NCBI RefSeq assembly: GCF_001411555.2
Contig: NC_049903.1
Coordinates: 21,889,327 to 21,953,326 of the forward strand
Direction of reading: 5' to 3'
From: Juglans regia
Lineage: Eukaryota; Streptophyta; Magnoliopsida; Fagales; Juglandaceae
DNA length: 64,000 nucleotides
Every line of letters starts with the position of its first letter. The stretch's first letter is position 1. Made by a program: the position numbers and the translations under genes. The notes beneath the pieces are model-generated. The model worked only from the letters and a program-made list of their open reading frames with translations, did no database searches and was not told the DNA's origin. Positions 36,253-47,302 of this stretch are shown here, piece after piece.

Positions 36253-37297
36253 TCACTGCAACCCCCAAACCCAATCAAGTTTGCGGTTCGGAGGCATCAT
36301 TAAGAATGCTTCGACTGCCTTGTCATGCATAAACTTTTCTACTGCTTTATTATATTGATGTGCAGGAAGAGACGGGGTAATCTCATCCAAAAACTTCATA
36401 GCAATACCTAGATTGCTATATGACGCATCCGAACCAAACTCAGTCCCATTGCCTTTGCTTCGCTTTCTACTACATTCCTCTAAAAACTGCCTATCCAACT
36501 CATTTTTCATTGCGGCGGTGGCGGCCATAACTTCCAAAGTTTTGCTAAATTCTGGGGATATGCTATTCCGAACTGGCTCCCTTCTTCGACGACGAGCTTG
36601 TCTCTGTCTCCCAGCTGGCCCATCGATGTTTGTCCCATCAAGATCTATCGGCGCGTCCGTGGCAGTTCCCAGTACGGGGCCCCTTGCCCTCACCTCCTCC
36701 TCAAGTCGGTCCTCCTCCTCACTCGTAGGGGGTTGCTGCGTCGACGCAAAATGGCAAACACCCGTCGCCACCGACTGCCCAAAAATGGTGCACAGTAGAT
36801 CGTAGTCTCGACAACCATTAGTCTTGAATTTTTTCCATTGGCTACGCACCTAGCCCAAATAAAAAACTTATATTATACTTGTCATATACACCCAAAAACT
36901 TATTGAAATCAATCGAAGCATATAATTCAAACATGGACCCAACAAATTAAACTATTCTTGATAATTTTTTTACCTTTATTGCGTTAGCCCAGTGTTCCTC
37001 GGTGGCAATTACAGTTTTTGTACTTGGATTCCAACCCATTCCTGTTTGGCCCATTAAATCCGTGAACATCCGCAGCCTCTGCCTCAAGCGAGTGATTTTC
37101 CCCCTAATTTGTGAGGCATCGATTGCCTTCCTCCCCACTCGAGACAGATGTTCAGCAAGTCTCAGATGATCACGGTTGGTGATCTTCGACCCAACCAATT
37201 TTCCATCAATAGTCTCTTGGTAGAGAATGTCTACGAACATCTCCTCCAATCCATCGGTCCACAACTCGTGATCACGCTGGACCTCATACTCATCCAT
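36253..37297 (-). CDS. Harbinger ORF1: Myb/SANT-like DNA-binding protein
   Basis: Two exons, 37297-36974 and 36849-36253, join at AAG|GTG and give 306 residues from MDEYEVQRDHELW. Residues about 10-120 resemble the Myb/SANT-like domain found in Harbinger ORF1 proteins (ELWTDGLEEMFVDILYQE ... WANAIKVRSQWKKFK), with the spaced tryptophans of a Myb fold. A basic stretch RQRQARRRRREPVR (about 185-200) is a likely nuclear signal. In active Harbinger systems ORF1 binds element DNA and helps bring the transposase into the nucleus. It lies about 0.3 kb upstream of the transposase in the same direction, the usual layout. The frame shows no stops. Confidence 0.85.
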
Positions 37298-37514
37298 GGA
37301 GTGCTGCTCATTGCAAACATAAGTATGCCGGCTAATCCAATAAAATCACATATTCTCCAGGTAATAGTTGACTAGTTAAAAGAATGTTCATACTATATCC
37401 TCCAAAATGTGAAATAATAATAAATATGGTTTCACTAAAATATTCGCATACAACTTTAACTGACATATTAGTACCATGGTAAAATAAAGCGTACCAATGT
37501 TCCCTTGCTAGCAC

Positions 37515-37695
37515 TAATTAGAATAGTAACATATTTGTTTTACTAATCTGTTATAGTAACCTAATTGTTTCACTAATTAGAATAGTAACATATATGGCTT
37601 GTCACTAATTAGAATAGATTCTAATTAGGTTACTAATTAGAATAGTAACCTAATTGTTTAACTAAGTAGAATAGTAACATATTTGTTATTTGAAT
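37515..37695 (+). repeat. Irregular array of ACTAATTAGAATAGTAAC units
   Basis: Five to six copies or part-copies of ACTAATTAGAATAGTAAC are spaced 30-45 bases apart, some followed by CTAATTGTTT or ATATTTGTT. It lies upstream of Harbinger ORF1. Bases 37298-37514 and 37696-38570 hold no gene. Confidence 0.75.
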
Positions 37696-38570
37696 ATGGT
37701 ACCAATGTTAATTAATAGTCCAATATATATGGTCAAAATCATGTGTACAATTAATAAGGCAAAAATACAAATTAAAATAATCTAGTGCTTTGTAAACATC
37801 ATAGCAAGTAATAGCCCAATGCGCATGGGTCAATGACAAATAAAAACAAATATTCATACCTCCCTCGAAGCACGTGTTGAAGATCTGAGATAATATCTCT
37901 GTAATATTTAAACCGTGAAAAAAGTCAGGCACCAAGAGAAGCAATTTAAGTAACATGAGATGCTAAATTGATGGTTTACATTTGAATCCAATATGGGTTT
38001 ATTCAATCAAAGTAACAAATAAAAAACTGGTGTTTCCAATCAAAATCCATATTGAAAGAGACAATAAAACGGTGCAGATTTTTTGTTAGACCAAATAAAC
38101 AAGGAACAAGCAAATCCTACCATTCCGGATAATAACTTTGTAGTTGCAGACTTTTTTTTTTAGACCAAATCCAAACTACAGTAATCAAATTGTATGCCAT
38201 AGTAGGCAATTCGATAGAAATAACATCTCTTGGTAGATGAAGCAGAATCTGCTTGCTTTAAAAACAGAATAAATAAAGGAGCAATTCGACCCAAGTTTAA
38301 AAACAAAAGCCTATTCAAAACAGATGAAAGTCCAGAATTCAGTTTGATTAAAAAATATTCTCAGAATCTGTCACCAGCTCAAAAAATGCCAACTAGACTT
38401 ACAGAAAGAGCAGCTATATACAACTTCAATTCAGTGTATTTCGAACTTAACTAAAAACAATGAAAAACCAAGTAATGAAATGCCTAATCTTTTTTTATTT
38501 TTAAAAAGAGAATCTGTTGTCAATGATGAAAAACAAGGTAGTTGGTCAATTGATAAATCTTTACAGCAAA

Positions 38571-38632
38571 CATATATATATATATATATATAGGTAATAT
38601 ATATATATAAATTACCTATATATATAATAGGT
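38571..38632. repeat. TA microsatellite folded around TAGGTAAT/ATTACCTA
   Basis: Two (TA)n runs flank TAGGTAATATA and its complement AAATTACCTATA, so the segment can form a hairpin. The element is polymorphism-prone by type. Confidence 0.75.
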
Positions 38633-39507
38633 AATAAAGCAACAATCATGTTCTGAGTTCACAGTGCAGGGGAGTCCAAAAAAAACAGCTTCATTTCAAA
38701 AACAACAAACGGTCCTCCTCAACTAGACTTTCATGTCACAAAGAAATATTCAAACAAAAACAACATTCAAACACAACAAACCAATAAATAGCTTGATTTC
38801 ATTCAAATCAAACAAAAATTTATGGACTGAGTTCACAGTGCAGGGGAGTCCCACAAAAACAGCTTCATTTCATTCAAATCAACCTACTCAATGATCAGTA
38901 CCAGCCCTCAGTTTCGAGCCATAAGATCCTGATCCATCTCAAGTTCCATTCTTCCTATAGCACTTAGGATTTAGGACTGATTATTGATGCACATGAACTT
39001 GTATTTCCTGAGTTAGATCTATTTAATAGCAGCCTAATGGATCAAACATACAAACCAATGTTAACATCTAAATTGTATAGGATTTGAATACGGATAAAAA
39101 TTTTGTTCAAGCTAGCTAGCAAAGCTTAAAGTAAGAGTGTTCTTCGTTTGAAGGGATAGAATATATATATTTCAATCCTAAAAATAATCAATTGCACAGA
39201 GCATGGCATGATACTGCATACAATAACATCCCAAAAGACCGAAAATTAAAGGACATGATCCAAGTCAAAAAACAAGAAAAGGCTAGATCGAAACCCCTAG
39301 ACATAATATATAAATTGCATTGGATGAATGAATGCAAATTGCAATGATAATATTCGAAGAAACATGTTAATGGAGAATGTTTCTTTCAACTACTCTAGTA
39401 TTCAACCGGACTAACCCTTAAATATCACAATTAACTAGGATGGACTTGATGAATTGTTGTCAACAATTAAGATCTTTGTGTACTTATGTTCTAGGAGGCA
39501 CTTGGGT

Positions 39508-39509
39508 AT

Positions 39510-39543
<34 letters not shown>

Positions 39544-39545
39544 AT
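39508..39545. repeat. 38-bp perfect AT palindrome
   Basis: ATGTTTATATA, a (TA)n core and TATATAAACAT are exact complements over the whole length. The surrounding 38633-40499 carries no gene that I can support; short open frames there lack any family feature. Confidence 0.85.
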
Positions 39546-40501
39546 GTTTAATTAGAATTAGTGGAAGTGGCCATGACAGCCATTACCAAGGCACGGAATG
39601 GATTTTCCATCCATTATCCACCACCAAAGATCTTTGAGTACTTTCTTGGTAGAAATGCTTGGTTTTCAAATAAATGAAATGTAGTATATATTAGTCCGGG
39701 TTAGAGGGAAAAACCTCCCAACTACACCTGACTTCTCCTTATGAAATGTAGTATATAAAGCCTACTGAACAATACCCAAATCAGCTTATATAGAAATCGT
39801 TCAGATCCTCATAACTTCTGCAATCATAAATATTTATCTACCAAATTAATAGAAGCCAAGCCCATGGAAGCATATTCAGTAAAGTAGAGAATAGGGATAG
39901 AGATTGCAGATACCTTAAAGGATCGCGTCTGAGGCCCCGTGATGAATAATATGGTGGGAATCAATCTTGAGTGTTGTTGCTTTCGAACCCTAGACTTCGA
40001 TTGGCTGATACGTAATGTGGCTGTGGCCATGGGTGGTTTATAGTTATGAGGAAAATATGGGATTCTAGGGGCACGGGTTGAGGAATCGAATCTTCGTCAG
40101 ACAAAATACACTGCCAAAAACCAGTGATATCGAAATCGTTCAGTAGAGATGGGATGGAGCATGGAGCACGCGTTCGGTGAGGGAGCAGCGAATCACTTCG
40201 GAGAGATTTGATTCCCAACTCATCAGGTTCGCGTACTACGAACCAGAGACACGGAGAGAAAGGGAGAGAACGAGGAGAAATGGTAAAGCAGAGAGGGAGA
40301 TAGAGGTCAAGTACGGGTGAGTCTCTGGTTCACTGTGGGGGGATTCTCTCCCAGCTGTGCGAGGACGACTCGGGTGATTTGGGGAAGAAGACCGTGCAAA
40401 GGGTGAGGGGATGTTGTCCTCGGGGGCAGACTTGATTTCTTCTCACTCGGTCCTTCGAAACACAGTAGAGTCACATGGGGGAAGACTTGAAAGTGTTTCC
40501 G

Positions 40502-40577
40502 GGTGTTTGGATGGTGAAGTATCTCTGTCCGTACAAGAATCACTGAGAATAGCTGAGAGTAGTTGGACACCCAAACA
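40502..40577. repeat. Short inverted repeat at the suspected Harbinger right end
   Basis: GTGTTTGGATGGTGAA at 40502 and the complement of TTGGACACCCAAACAC at 40562-40577 pair. It may be a tiny MITE of about 76 bp or the subterminal part of the Harbinger-type element. Confidence 0.5.
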
Positions 40578-40599
40578 CAATTAGTACCCAAACCTAGCC

Positions 40600-40696
40600 G
40601 GTCCCGTTTGGATAATGAAAGTGTTTTATTTCATTTCATCATTATAATTTTTTCAAATCTCAAAACAATAATAATATTAAAAAATAATATTTTAAC
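40600..40696 (-). mobile_element. MITE, first half, split by an LTR element
   Basis: Starts GGTCCCGTTTGGATAATGA and runs through CATTATAATTTTTTCAAATC and AATAATAATATTAAAA, then stops after TTTTAAC where the LTR element begins. The matching rest is at 43405-43470. Confidence 0.85.
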
Positions 40697-41051
40697 TGTT
40701 AATGCCTTAATTTGCACCCAAACCAGAAGGGAGAAAAGAATCATATCTGGCTCACGACGATGATTTGGGTTTTGAAATGATGCTCTTCACATTCATTCAT
40801 ACGATAAAAAATAAATAAGCGAATAAAAGTAAATAAATAGAGACAGAGATTTACGTGGCTCGAAATAATAGCTACCTCCACGGATTGTTGGGAGGCAAAA
40901 TCTACTATGATTGGTAATTTTACAATTTCTCATGGCTTATTTATCGCTCAATATAATAGAGGAATTTAGTGGAAATCATTTGGAGTCGCTTTATGTAGTG
41001 AAGGTTGTACGTATGGAGCTTCCATGGAGAGATCTTGTGCGAGCAGCGAAC

Positions 41052-41860
41052 TTGTAGATCGCAGGCAAGGAGCTCCCATGGCGTGAAACCTTGGTCGCCA
41101 TGGGGCGGCGAGATGTTGTATCAGGTCATGCTTGTTGTCCACTGGGGGTGCTACGTGCTTGTTGCCCCCCACAAGGGTGGTGAGGAGCAATGGGTGTGGG
41201 CAGTGAACTCACTCGCTGTTTGTCATCTTCGTGAAAGCCCACTGGTGGCAGGAACTATAAACTGCAGTCTCTATCTCTCATTCAATGGATGGGCAAGCTT
41301 CAAAGCCAAATGAGGCTTGTAGCGATGGATGACTAAATTGAAGTGTGGTGAGGAAACACGCTGCTAGTAAGCTGGTAAGGACAAGGAACAACTCTGGTGG
41401 GCAAAACTTCTGCTGCGAGCAGAGGTGAACTTTGACGAGCAAAACGATCTGAGGCGAGCAACGTGAACTGTGGCGAGCCAACTGAGCGGAGGTGTGGCCA
41501 CTGTTGTCATTACTCAGGAAGACAAGGCAGAACTGAAGTAGCGACTTTGTAGTTTCTCAAAGGCGGAGTATGGCTTCTCGACGATGACCATACCTGCAAT
41601 AAACACGTGAGGCACAATGGAGATGTCACTTGGACTGGACGAGGTACACGGTGACGGCCTAGTTTGGCAGTGATGAAAGTGCTTTCATTGCCTTCCAAGA
41701 GATGCTGCTTGCCATGTAGCTAATAGTCGAGAGATGTTGTCTACACCAACGTGAGGCTAGCAAGATGTTGCTCCCCATGGGGGTGGCGAGGTTCCCTTGT
41801 AGATCGCGAGCGAGGAGCTCCCGTGGCACGAAACCTTAGTGCCCCCATGGGGAGCGGCGA
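41052..41860 (+). repeat. Internal duplication in the LTR element
   Basis: The phrase TTGTAGATCGC, AAGGAGCTCC, ATGGC-TGAAACCTT then CCATGGGG-CGGCGAGAT occurs at about 41052-41115 and again at about 41797-41860. The intervening DNA is rich in GGTGGCGAG/GAGCAAC words. No conserved protein is visible. Confidence 0.65.
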
Positions 41861-42847
41861 GATAATTCCCCGAGCCAGGCTGGCGAGACACTGGCCGCCA
41901 TGAGGGTGGTGAGGTGTTGGTGAGCCGTTGTCCGCTAGGAGGCAGGAGGTGCTGCATGAACTCGCAATTGAGCTCCGTGAGCATAGACAAGCATGGTCGA
42001 TGTGGGCACAACGGTTTCAAGTTCACTGTGTGCAGGGAACATCGTGGTGGCCGCAAACTCCTCATATGAGCTAGACGCCAGCGATAGAAAACACCATCAC
42101 GTGGCTGGCTAGTTGTTGGTGGCCTTACTTAGTTGTGGGTGAGGAACTATCGCAGTTGACTGATGTTGAGTTGGCGACCTCCTCTGTAGGGAGCAACACC
42201 CTACAGGCCACAGAAATCAGCAGCAAGCCAAGTGGGGGGTTGTTGGATGCCTGAGCTGGCGTGTGGCTAGCGGGGGCACTACTGACAACTCATATTTCAT
42301 ACGGGTCATCAGACTGTTTTCAAGTCGTCCATTTTTGGGCCAGTCGTGAAGTGACAAGTTCAATAATGGCCCACTATTGGGCTCGTCGGCGTCCTTAATA
42401 GACCTTGAGTAGATATGTGGTTTTCTCACATGCTTTTGAGTTCTTTGCAGCGAGATATTGGTAAGGAAACCCCTGTCAGCTCTGTCTTGTGCTCGGCCTA
42501 GTGGCCAATACTGTGTCACGCCACACACAAAGGTGGTGGGCATCAAGCCCACTATGCTCAGCGATCATCACAGTTCTGGTGCACGGGCTATGAACTTTAC
42601 ATGCATGTGCATGTCGTACGTCGCGGATGTACCCCATTCATGGTGCATGTTCATAGTGCATGGCCCCCTTTCCCTGGGTCCCTACATATATATATAATAT
42701 GTTCTAACAGTATTGACAAAAATAAAATAATAGGTGTAAGGTTGATGAACTTATCTAATATTCTCTAGAAAAGATCTTGTGAATCGGAGAATATCCTTCT
42801 CCCAATTCCGGTGCAGAAGATTAGTCGATCTCACAGACGACGCCATG

Positions 42848-43399
42848 TGTTAATGCCTTAATTTGCACAACAGACCTGAAGGGAGAAAAGAATCATCCCC
42901 AGCTCAAGACGGTGCTTCGGGTTTCGATACAGTACTCTTCACATTCATCCATACGATAAATAATAAATAAGTGAACAAAAGTAAATAAATAGAGACATAG
43001 GGATTTACGTGGTTTGGCATAATGCATATGTCCACAAATGTTATGGGGGTAAAATCCACTATAATTGTTAATTTTACAACCTCTCATGGCTCACTTATCA
43101 CTTAATATATATCACTCAATATAATAGAGAAATTTAGTGGAGATCCTTTGAAGTCACTATATGTAGTGAAGGTTGTACGTAGGGAGCTTCTGTAGAGAGA
43201 TCTTGTGAGATTTGTGGGGAGCCTACTCCTTATATAGAGGTCTATTTCCTTGGAGTGACTGAGTCCAACTTGCCTAGTGAAACCTTTTTCCTATTAGAAG
43301 TCTGAATCTTTTTCCTTTTAGGAGTCTCAGTCGATTTGTCTTATCTCTTCTTGCCCTTATCTCTTACCTAAATTGTAGACTGCCGATTTGACCCCTACA
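42848..43399 (+). repeat. Right LTR of the coding-poor element
   Basis: 552 bp from TGTTAATG to CCCCTACA, the more complete of the two copies. It is followed by CTAAC and then by the second half of the split MITE. Confidence 0.75.
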
Positions 43400-43404
43400 C
43401 TAAC

Positions 43405-43470
43405 AATATTTTTTTCAATTTTCATTTAAAATCAAATCATATCATCTCATCTCACTATTCAAACCACACC
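43405..43470 (-). mobile_element. MITE, second half
   Basis: It resumes with AATATTTTTTTCAATTTTCA, continues through CATATCATCTCATCTCACTA and ends TTCAAACCACACC followed by TAA. Joined to 40600-40696 it makes one MITE of about 160 bp with matching inverted ends. Confidence 0.8.
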
Positions 43471-43671
43471 TAAAACATAGCCATTGTGTCAATCTCTTAC
43501 AATAAAGACTACCATTTCAAATTAAAATAAAGACTACTATTTCAAACTATCATATTTTATGGGAATGTCCTTCCTCTTTAGTTGTATGGAGTGTTTGTTC
43601 GAGAGATTTACAAAAATCTTTGACTGAATGAGTGTTTTTAAACTATTTTCTTTTCTATCAAGGAGGCTTAA

Positions 43672-43724
43672 GGCTAGTTTGGGGAGCGAAATGAGATAAA
43701 AAATTATGTGAATAGTAATGAGAT
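43672..43724 (+). mobile_element. MITE, left part, split by the giant gypsy-related element
   Basis: GGCTAGTTTGGGGAGCGAAA, then ATGAGATAAAAAATTATGTG and AATAGTAATGAGAT, as in the copy at 19237. It is cut after GAGAT (43720-43724). The continuation AGTTTG... is found 13.7 kb away at 57423. Confidence 0.7.
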
Positions 43725-43934
43725 TTTAACAACACATTATGTCATGTCACATAATGTTATATGTTATATGTTATACCACGTTATGTATTGTTTATCTGTT
43801 TCATGTTACGTCAAGTCATGCATCACACATATAGGTCATGTTACGTATGTCATGTCATCTGTCATTTCGCTTCACATCACGTTATGTCTCAAGTACAGAG
43901 TGTGTCTCTAAAACAATATTTTATCAATCAATCA

Positions 43935-44240
43935 TGTCTGGGATACTTATAATGTAATCACTATGATTGTTCAAGGATTTCCATTTATAATTCACACGAA
44001 GTACTTTCGGCGTAATCATTTTGATTATTAAAATACATCTACTCAAATGCTCCTGGCGTAATCATTCTGAATGTCAGAGTATTACTAGGTACTCCTGGCA
44101 TAATCATTCTGATTGTTAGGCTATCTCATTTAAAATACTCATAGTGTAATTATTCTGATTGTCTGAGTATCTCTGATGGAACATGTTAGACGAAATCATT
44201 TTGATTGTTCACTATTCTTGAGGAAACAACTGGCAAAATC
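43935..44240 (+). repeat. Degenerate tandem array, TAATCATTCTGATTGT units
   Basis: About seven units of roughly 40-50 bases share GTAATCATTCTGATTGTNNGAGTAT. The same array occurs in the 3' LTR at about 56200-56500. It is followed in both LTRs by a long stretch made of AAGTTC, CATGTT and CACGTT words (44250-44600 and 56500-56770). Confidence 0.8.
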
Positions 44241-44800
44241 ATTTTGACTATCAGAGTTCATGTTCACGTTCATGTTTAAGTTTAAGTTCATGCTCAAGTT
44301 CAGTGTATTGAACAAGATTCCAAGTTCATATATTTCACGTTCAAGCTCATGTTACTCAAGTTCAAGTTTATGTTGCGTTAAGTTCAAGTTCATGTTATTC
44401 AAGCTCAAGTACAAGTTTAGTTCATGTTTCAAGTTCACGTTCAGTTCATGTTTCAATCCATGTTTAGTTCAAATTCAGTTTATGTTCACGTTCATGTCCA
44501 ATACAAGTTCATGTCATGTCGTGCCAAGTCAAGTCTCAGTTAAGTTCATGTCATGTCAATTTTAGTTTTAGTTCAGTCTATGCTCAAGTTCAAGTAATGT
44601 CAATTCATACCATGTGAAATGTTAAGTCACATCAAGTTTCTTTATGATCATGTATGCATTCATACTTTTACTGTCATGCATACATCGTTGGCATGTATGT
44701 TAAGTTATCTGTTAACTTGTTGAGATTTGTAATCAAATCTCATCGTGGTAGTCCCATCTTCCATTCCTGAAATGGTAGACCATGTGTCAGGATTAGGAGG

Positions 44801-47031
44801 TGTGGCGCCCCCGACCCCCATGTAAAGAAAACACGGGAATCGAGACGCCGGGATGATGACAACACGGTCACACATCCCAACGAAATGCCAGTGTGTGTAC
44901 ATGCAACGGTGTACAAATAAAAATATCGCAGCGGATAGTCATCTAAGTACCAGAATTTAAATACAAACTAAATATCAATAAAGTTTTAAAAACAGTTATA
45001 CAGTCATCCAAAATAAAGTTAACACATGTCCCAAAAATACAAAAGGGTAAAATAAAATAACAATAACTAGTGATCCCAGATCACTCCTCGGGCGGAGCCG
45101 TCTCCTCAGGCTCGCCCTCCTCCTCCTCATCTGCAACAAAATCTGCGTTACTACAGAATGGTACCGCAGGTAAGTATAACCCAATAAAAATATCCTCAGG
45201 AATAAAAATGCATTAATGCCACCAACATGCATGCATATGAAGAAATATGCATTTTTTTCTCAAAATATCATTTTCCCCGAAAATGATTAATTTTCCAACA
45301 CACGCCAAAATCCCATTTGGCCCAAAAATAATCCGTAAAACATTTTCCCAGAAAATGAATTACACAAAATCCAACACACGCTATTTTCCCATAAAATAGT
45401 CCATTTTTAATGTATGCACCATGATCTCCCCTATGGGTCATCCGCACACCCTGGCTTCGTAGCGATGCCCACTTTCGCGCCCAACACGTTAGTGGGAAAC
45501 ATCCACTACACAACGAGCGATGCCCAGTTCCATGCCCAGCGCGTACGTAGCCAAGCATCCTCTAGTCCCCGCCAGCAGAAGGACCACGGAGTCGGCACGA
45601 ATCTCTCGTCCGATCCCATTGTCGCCCAGCGACAATCCAGGGGACGTTACTCAGTTTATTCCGCTCCCGAGTAACCAGAGGAGCTCCACCGAGATAATGT
45701 CCCATCTCGGCTTGGGGTTCGTGATACACAAGCACCCAACAAATCGTTCACATGAAAACCCAGTTTTCATAAACACATGAACATGAATGCAATACACGAA
45801 AACCCAGTTTTCCTTTACAAACATGAACATGCATGAAATAATGAAATGCACACGAATCAACCAATCCCAAAATCCATCAATAACCAATATCCAATAACCA
45901 ATCCAATCCAATCAAACCAACAACTCCAATCACAAATCCATCCGACCCCCGTACTCCTTGGACTCAATCCGGCATGCCAAAAAATACAGTGAAAAGGGTT
46001 AGTGCAAAAATACATAAAATTCATGAGAATTCTTTGGAGAAATACTTACAGCGCTATATGATAATTTCCGGAGGATCACGAAGCTGAAAAAGGCGACGTC
46101 TGAGCAACACCACAATGTAAAATACACTGTGGCCGTGGGTCACAAATACCCACCTTTCAACGAAGACAAACGAAGATCCCAAAATGATAGGGTAGGGCCT
46201 AGAGAGGTCGGTGAAGCCAATGGTGGTGGTGGTTTGCCGTGGATGACGGCGCAAATGGTGGTTTAAGGCAAAAAACGTACAAATCAGAAATGGACTTGGT
46301 GGGGCTTCACCGGTGACGGATCGGAGCCGGGGTTGGGTCTAAAGGGTTGCCAAGAGGTCGGGGATGAAGTAGTAGGAAGATGGTGGCCAATGGTGGCGCG
46401 ACGGCGGCGCGCGAAGGAGGTGAAGGCCGCGGCTTCAAGCAGTGCGTGGAGGCTAACGGTGGCTCGGATGGAAGTGAGGTTGGTAGGGTGAGGTCGCCGG
46501 CGGCAGGGGAACCAAATGGAGGGGGCGGTGTCGACCACGGCGGCTCGACGGCGGCGGGCTGGGAGAGGGGATGAACGCACGGGGAGAGAGAAAGGGAGGG
46601 GGCTCGCGCACGGGGGAAATGCAGCGGGAAAGAAAGAAAAAGGAAAGAAAAAGAGAAAAAGAAAAGAAGAAAGAGAGGAAAGAGAAAAAAAAGAGGGAAA
46701 GAAATGAGGTCCAGTCCTCATAACTTGGGTCACGAAAATGATCCAACGGAAACGATTTTAAAACCATAAGTTAAATAAAATAATTTAAACGTAATGGTAA
46801 AGTCAAATTGAAATAATTAAATCACCCAGTAATTAATTTAAATATTAAAAGCAATTTAAATGCACAACATTAAATAAATATTAAGAAAGCACATAAAAAT
46901 AATTTTCACCAAATTAAAATCATAGAAATAAACTCACTAAAAATCCAACCAATTTTAAAATAAGAGGATAAATTTTTGAATAAATAAAAAAAATCTTTCA
47001 GTAAAAATACACTAAAATACGGGGTGTTACA
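44801..47031 (-). mobile_element. Solo LTR A (2231 bp), gypsy type
   Basis: Flanked by perfect GGAGG duplications (44796-44800 and 47032-47036). The ends are TGTGGCGCCCC and GGGGTGTTACA, imperfect inverted repeats. Read on the minus strand it starts TGTAACACCCCGTATTTTAG, a very common start of plant gypsy LTRs. The sister LTR (AGAGG at 56943-56947) has the empty site. No primer site, protein or second LTR is present, so it is a solo LTR left by recombination. It contains a long GA/CT-rich tract (46560-46710). Confidence 0.85.
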
Positions 47032-47302
47032 GGAGGCGCACCAAAGGTCTACCAACTGGAGATGATCTATTAGACGGCAACGGCACAACGCGGAGCTCAT
47101 AGGCTTAATGTTCCAATTTATCATTAGTATTATGGCATTCTCAACTAAGTTGTGCGAGCTACTTAATGGATTAGCCTAGTAGTTGCTTTAGTTCCTACTT
47201 GTACTTAAGGAGCTCAGTCTTTAGTACTCTTATGATTACAAACCTTTAATGATTATGAATTATGTTTTAAGTATTTGGGATATCGTTAGTTTGGTACATA
47301 GT

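Larger units (their letters stand above)
33470..40578 (-). mobile_element. PIF/Harbinger-type DNA transposon, borders tentative
   Basis: It contains both genes expected of the superfamily: a Myb/SANT-like ORF1 (36253-37297) and a DDE transposase (34388-35958). Both are on the minus strand and open across introns. The proposed left end at 33470 reads GGGTACGTTTGGATGTTGAG and is preceded by TTA, the usual 3-bp target. The proposed right end near 40578 reads ACACCCAAACACAA followed by TTA; it matches only in the GTTTGGNTGT core, so this border is weak. About 3 kb of AT-rich non-coding DNA lies upstream of ORF1. Confidence 0.5.
40697..43399 (+). mobile_element. Coding-poor LTR retrotransposon (LARD/TRIM-like) inserted into a MITE
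   Basis: 40697-41039 and 42848-43207 are the same sequence with moderate divergence, each starting TGTTAATGCCTTAATTTGCA. The right LTR continues to CCCCTACA at 43399 (552 bp) and includes TTATATAGAGG, a likely TATA box. The flanks are TTAAC (40692-40696) and CTAAC (43400-43404), a 5-bp target duplication with one change. Beyond these flanks the two halves of a MITE continue exactly. The interior (41040-42847) is GC-rich and encodes no retroelement protein. The 3' part of the left LTR is deleted or replaced after about 41039. Confidence 0.75.

Noticed and set aside
35019..36805. Plus-strand frames opposite the Harbinger genes
   Set aside because: They are shadows of the two minus-strand genes, whose exons and motifs are clear.
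44260..44565. A Phe/Lys/Ser-rich plus frame
   Set aside because: It is a translation of the AAGTTC/CATGTT word repeats of an LTR, not a gene.
46284..46767. Minus-strand open frames of 100-150 codons rich in Ser, Pro and Phe
   Set aside because: They lie inside solo LTR A and derive from its GA/CT-rich tract. The composition is low-complexity and no family fits.
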